From the NCBI GenBank assembly GCA_018985235.1, contig JADGIG010000144.1:1-15762 (forward strand): a stretch of DNA of 15,762 bases. Direction: 5' to 3'. Positions 15,165 through 15,762 of the stretch are shown here, one piece after another (positions within the stretch are counted from its first letter, which is position 1; every line of letters starts with the position of its first letter). The notes beneath the pieces are model-generated. The model was given only the letters and a program-made list of their open reading frames with translations, did not search any database and was not told the DNA's origin. The DNA is from Sanchytrium tribonematis. Its lineage: Eukaryota > Sanchytriomycota > Sanchytriomycetes > Sanchytriales > Sanchytriaceae. A program made the position numbers and the translations under genes.

Positions 15165-15629
15165 TTTGATAAAACGCTAAATTTCCCCAATCTGTGACCA
15201 CCCTATCGATGGTCGGAGGCGTGTTGACTAGTCGTGATCCATTATTGGCATTGATTTAGATGATGTTCAAACTGGAACGAAAATCGATTTACGAATGAAA
15301 AATCTATTACAAGTCAGCAATTCTTATTTAGACTAAATTAATCTTAGAAATAGAAGGCAACTGTAATTTTGGTTTCTTTTAAGCAAACGTGTTATTAATT
15401 TTGTATTTCCAACGGAATATTCTAGTTTGTAGTTGATGAAATGAAAAATATCACAAACATTAGAATCTGTCAATTCCATGAATACTTTCGCGAAGATGGT
15501 TTGTGCCAGTGTCAATGTGTTGCTTCTCCATCGCACGTCAATTTTTCAAATTTTTATGGACCTTTTTTTTATTACCTGTTTTTATGGAACCTTGGTTTCA
15601 AGAATCTGGTAGAACTTACCCTTGAAACA
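15165..15629. other. Intergenic region without a supported gene
   Basis: AT-rich sequence with T-tracts. A short direct repeat of TTTTTATGGA-CCT type lies at about 15552-15594. A 67-codon minus-strand frame (15333-15536) has no supporting signals. Nothing else is recognised. Confidence 0.5.
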
Positions 15630-15762
15630 ATGACGACGCTTGCAGACGTACTGAACTACATTAAGGTATTACAAGAAAAGCAATTGTACATGCTGCTAAC
15701 GTTCCCATTGCTGCAGAAATGGCAGAATCAAAGCCCCAAAAAATCACTCAAGTACCATGGTT
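15630..15762 (+). CDS. Possible start of a gene running off the right edge
   Basis: ATG at 15630 opens a frame of 44 codons to the edge (MTTLADVLNYIKVLQEKQLY onward). From 15673 a second frame reads GITRKAIVHAANVPIAAEMA and then ESKPQKITQVPW, which has a more natural composition. I could not connect it to the ATG with a clean intron. A GTATTACAAG donor at 15666 and a GCTAAC branch-like site before CTGCAG at about 15716 outline a possible 51-nt in-frame intron. The exon structure and identity are undetermined. The gene would lie head-to-head with the small coiled-coil gene. Confidence 0.25.
   Translation, partial: MTTLADVLNYIKVLQEKQLYMLLTFPLLQKWQNQSPKKSLKYHG

Noticed and set aside
15333-15536. 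67-codon minus-strand frame
   Set aside because: There is no recognisable protein, no promoter-like motif and no AATAAA at its stop; the composition looks like AT-rich chance.
1-15762. Prokaryotic or nucleomorph origin
   Set aside because: Introns, AATAAA signals, PMCA and CaM-kinase genes exclude prokaryotes; long secreted-protein genes and sizeable intergenic regions do not fit a nucleomorph despite the 19-nt intron.
1-15762. tRNA or rRNA genes
   Set aside because: No cloverleaf with A/B box sequences or rRNA core sequence was recognised on either strand by eye.

Overview
This is a compact, AT-rich eukaryotic nuclear window. The evidence is spliceosomal introns, AATAAA signals at gene ends, TATA-like promoters, a P-type plasma-membrane Ca2+ pump, a calmodulin-dependent-type kinase and long secreted proteins. 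It uses the standard genetic code (TAA and TGA act as stops). The kinase resembles fungal CaM kinases, so a fungus or fungus-like opisthokont protist (early-diverging fungus, Rozella/aphelid-type) is my best guess. That is an inference, not a demonstrated placement.

Layout. On the minus strand, read right to left: a plasma-membrane-type Ca2+-ATPase (6165 to 3036, one 19-nt intron), a small unknown gene (copy A, 2732-2343), then a 2OG-Fe(II) oxygenase-like gene that runs off the left edge (from 2255). A paralogue of the small gene (copy B, 7029-6691) lies upstream of the pump. It is divergent from a plus-strand gene (7451-10867) for a large surface-type protein: three cysteine modules, about 636 residues of SLxxWS repeats, and a GPI-like tail. 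That gene converges, with 23 bp between stops, on a CaM-kinase-like gene (12160 to 10891) whose C-terminus appears to need a second ultrashort intron. After a divergent promoter region comes a plus-strand gene (12638-14761) for a secreted or membrane protein of an unnamed family. It converges, with 33 bp between stops, on a small basic coiled-coil protein gene (15139-14795). The start of another plus-strand gene may sit at the right edge.

Common themes. In four of the genes the AATAAA signal overlaps the stop codon itself, and tail-to-tail genes are almost touching, so 3' UTRs must be very short or overlap. Both recognisable metal-dependent proteins carry substitutions at residues normally considered essential: M6 Asp to Asn in the pump, and HxD to YxD in the oxygenase. 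The pump and the kinase both carry calmodulin-binding-like segments, so Ca2+/calmodulin signalling is represented twice. The most distinctive item is the WS-repeat protein, whose 11/14/15-residue units form 58- and 76-residue super-repeats.
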